Below are positions 63,738 to 64,000 of a stretch of DNA of 64,000 nt, one piece after another. Every line of letters starts with the position of its first letter. The stretch's first letter is position 1. Below the pieces are notes generated by a model that ran no database searches, was not told the origin of the DNA, and saw only the letters and a program-made list of their open reading frames with translations. A program made the translations under genes and the position numbers. The DNA is from Nemertoderma westbladi (lineage: Eukaryota; Xenacoelomorpha; Nemertodermatida; Nemertodermatidae): assembly GCA_032718475.1 (NCBI GenBank), contig JAUCBJ010008562.1, positions 1 to 64,000 of the forward strand, given 5' to 3'.

Positions 63738-64000
63738 TTGTGAATTTGTGATTTATTTGAATTATATGTTTTATATTTAGTAAGTTTTGTATTCTGGAAG
63801 AACTCATATTTAGTAAGATTTATATTTAGTAAGATTTTATATTTAGTAAGATTTATATTTAGAAGGAAGTTATATTTTGCAATATTTATATTTTATATTT
63901 GTGATTATTCCGAACTTATACAATTAATATTGTTCCGAATACTATGCAATTTATATCTTATAAGCAGTATTTGTATTTACAGTGAAATAGAAAGTAAGAG
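63738..64000 (+). repeat. Downstream AT-rich end with 18-bp tandem units
   Basis: From about 63770 to 63870, TATATTTAGTAAGATT-like units repeat four or five times. The stretch may be the beginning of the 3' LTR. A purine-rich tract (63696-63722, AAGGGAGGGCAAGGGTGG type) just before it is a polypurine-tract candidate. Confidence 0.45.

Larger units (their letters stand above)
50090..64000 (+). mobile_element. Large BEL/Pao retrotransposon (element B), right end outside window
   Basis: The layout is LTR-like region, leader, Gag ORFs, zinc knuckles and protease, RT/RNase H, linker, integrase and an accessory ORF. Length is at least 13.9 kb. From 54502 on, Gag, protease, RT/RNase H and integrase share one reading frame, interrupted by TAA at 55204, TAA at 55918 and TAG at 57187 and by the linker. 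It is related in build to element A but well diverged. The 3' LTR is probably cut by the window end. Confidence 0.85.

Overview
The window is eukaryotic, almost certainly from an invertebrate animal. It holds BEL/Pao, Gypsy and RTE-like retrotransposons, a tRNA-derived SINE, and several non-autonomous DNA transposons with TTAA, TA or TAA target duplications. Most of it is AT-rich, apart from one conspicuously GC-rich Gypsy element. There are no bacterial operons. I recognise no conserved single-copy host gene; the best host-like candidate is an intronless 517-codon frame at 28948-30501 (-). The species cannot be named from the sequence.

Layout, left to right. 1-1544: a 5'-truncated LINE copy (-), abutting 1545-5515, a decayed BEL/Pao pol (+; protease, RT, RNase H, integrase), followed by a composite repeat (5640-6160). 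6221-23142: a complete but decayed BEL/Pao element (element A, -) with about 1.13 kb LTRs, a CAGAG target duplication, a Gag-Pol series and an extra ORF beyond integrase. Its gag carries a TTAA-flanked, piggyBac-like non-autonomous element built of 163-bp tandem repeats. 24217-27998: an apparently full-length RTE-like LINE (-) with an uninterrupted 1105-codon ORF, flanked by a 245-bp direct repeat that looks like an unusually long target duplication. 28948-30501: the unrecognised repeat-bearing gene. 31577-31810: a tRNA-derived SINE with a perfect 14-bp duplication. 32629-33450: a Gypsy-type integrase relic. 34150-45060: a cluster of AT-rich, palindromic, non-coding repeats in inverted copies. 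It is interrupted by a TA-flanked mariner-like MITE (35144-36105) and a 4.5 kb Gypsy element (38156-42669, -) with a TCCTC duplication. 45540-46475: three small inverted-repeat elements. 48504-50085: a second, inverted copy of the piggyBac-like element. From about 50090 to the window end: a second large BEL/Pao element (element B, +) with an LTR-like promoter region, long leader, three repeated stem-loops before gag, coiled-coil Gag, capsid and zinc-knuckle Gag, protease, RT/RNase H, a repetitive linker, integrase, and an intact 637-codon ORF with three zinc-knuckle-like motifs.

The insertions are nested and can be ordered: BEL element C, then element A into its flank, then the TTAA element into A's gag; the palindromic family, then Gypsy and the TA MITE into it. 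The least explained signals are the accessory ORF after integrase in both large BEL elements, the three pre-gag hairpins, a 20-bp motif recurring seven times in element B, and the 245-bp duplication at the LINE. All calls come from reading alone; no database search was possible.
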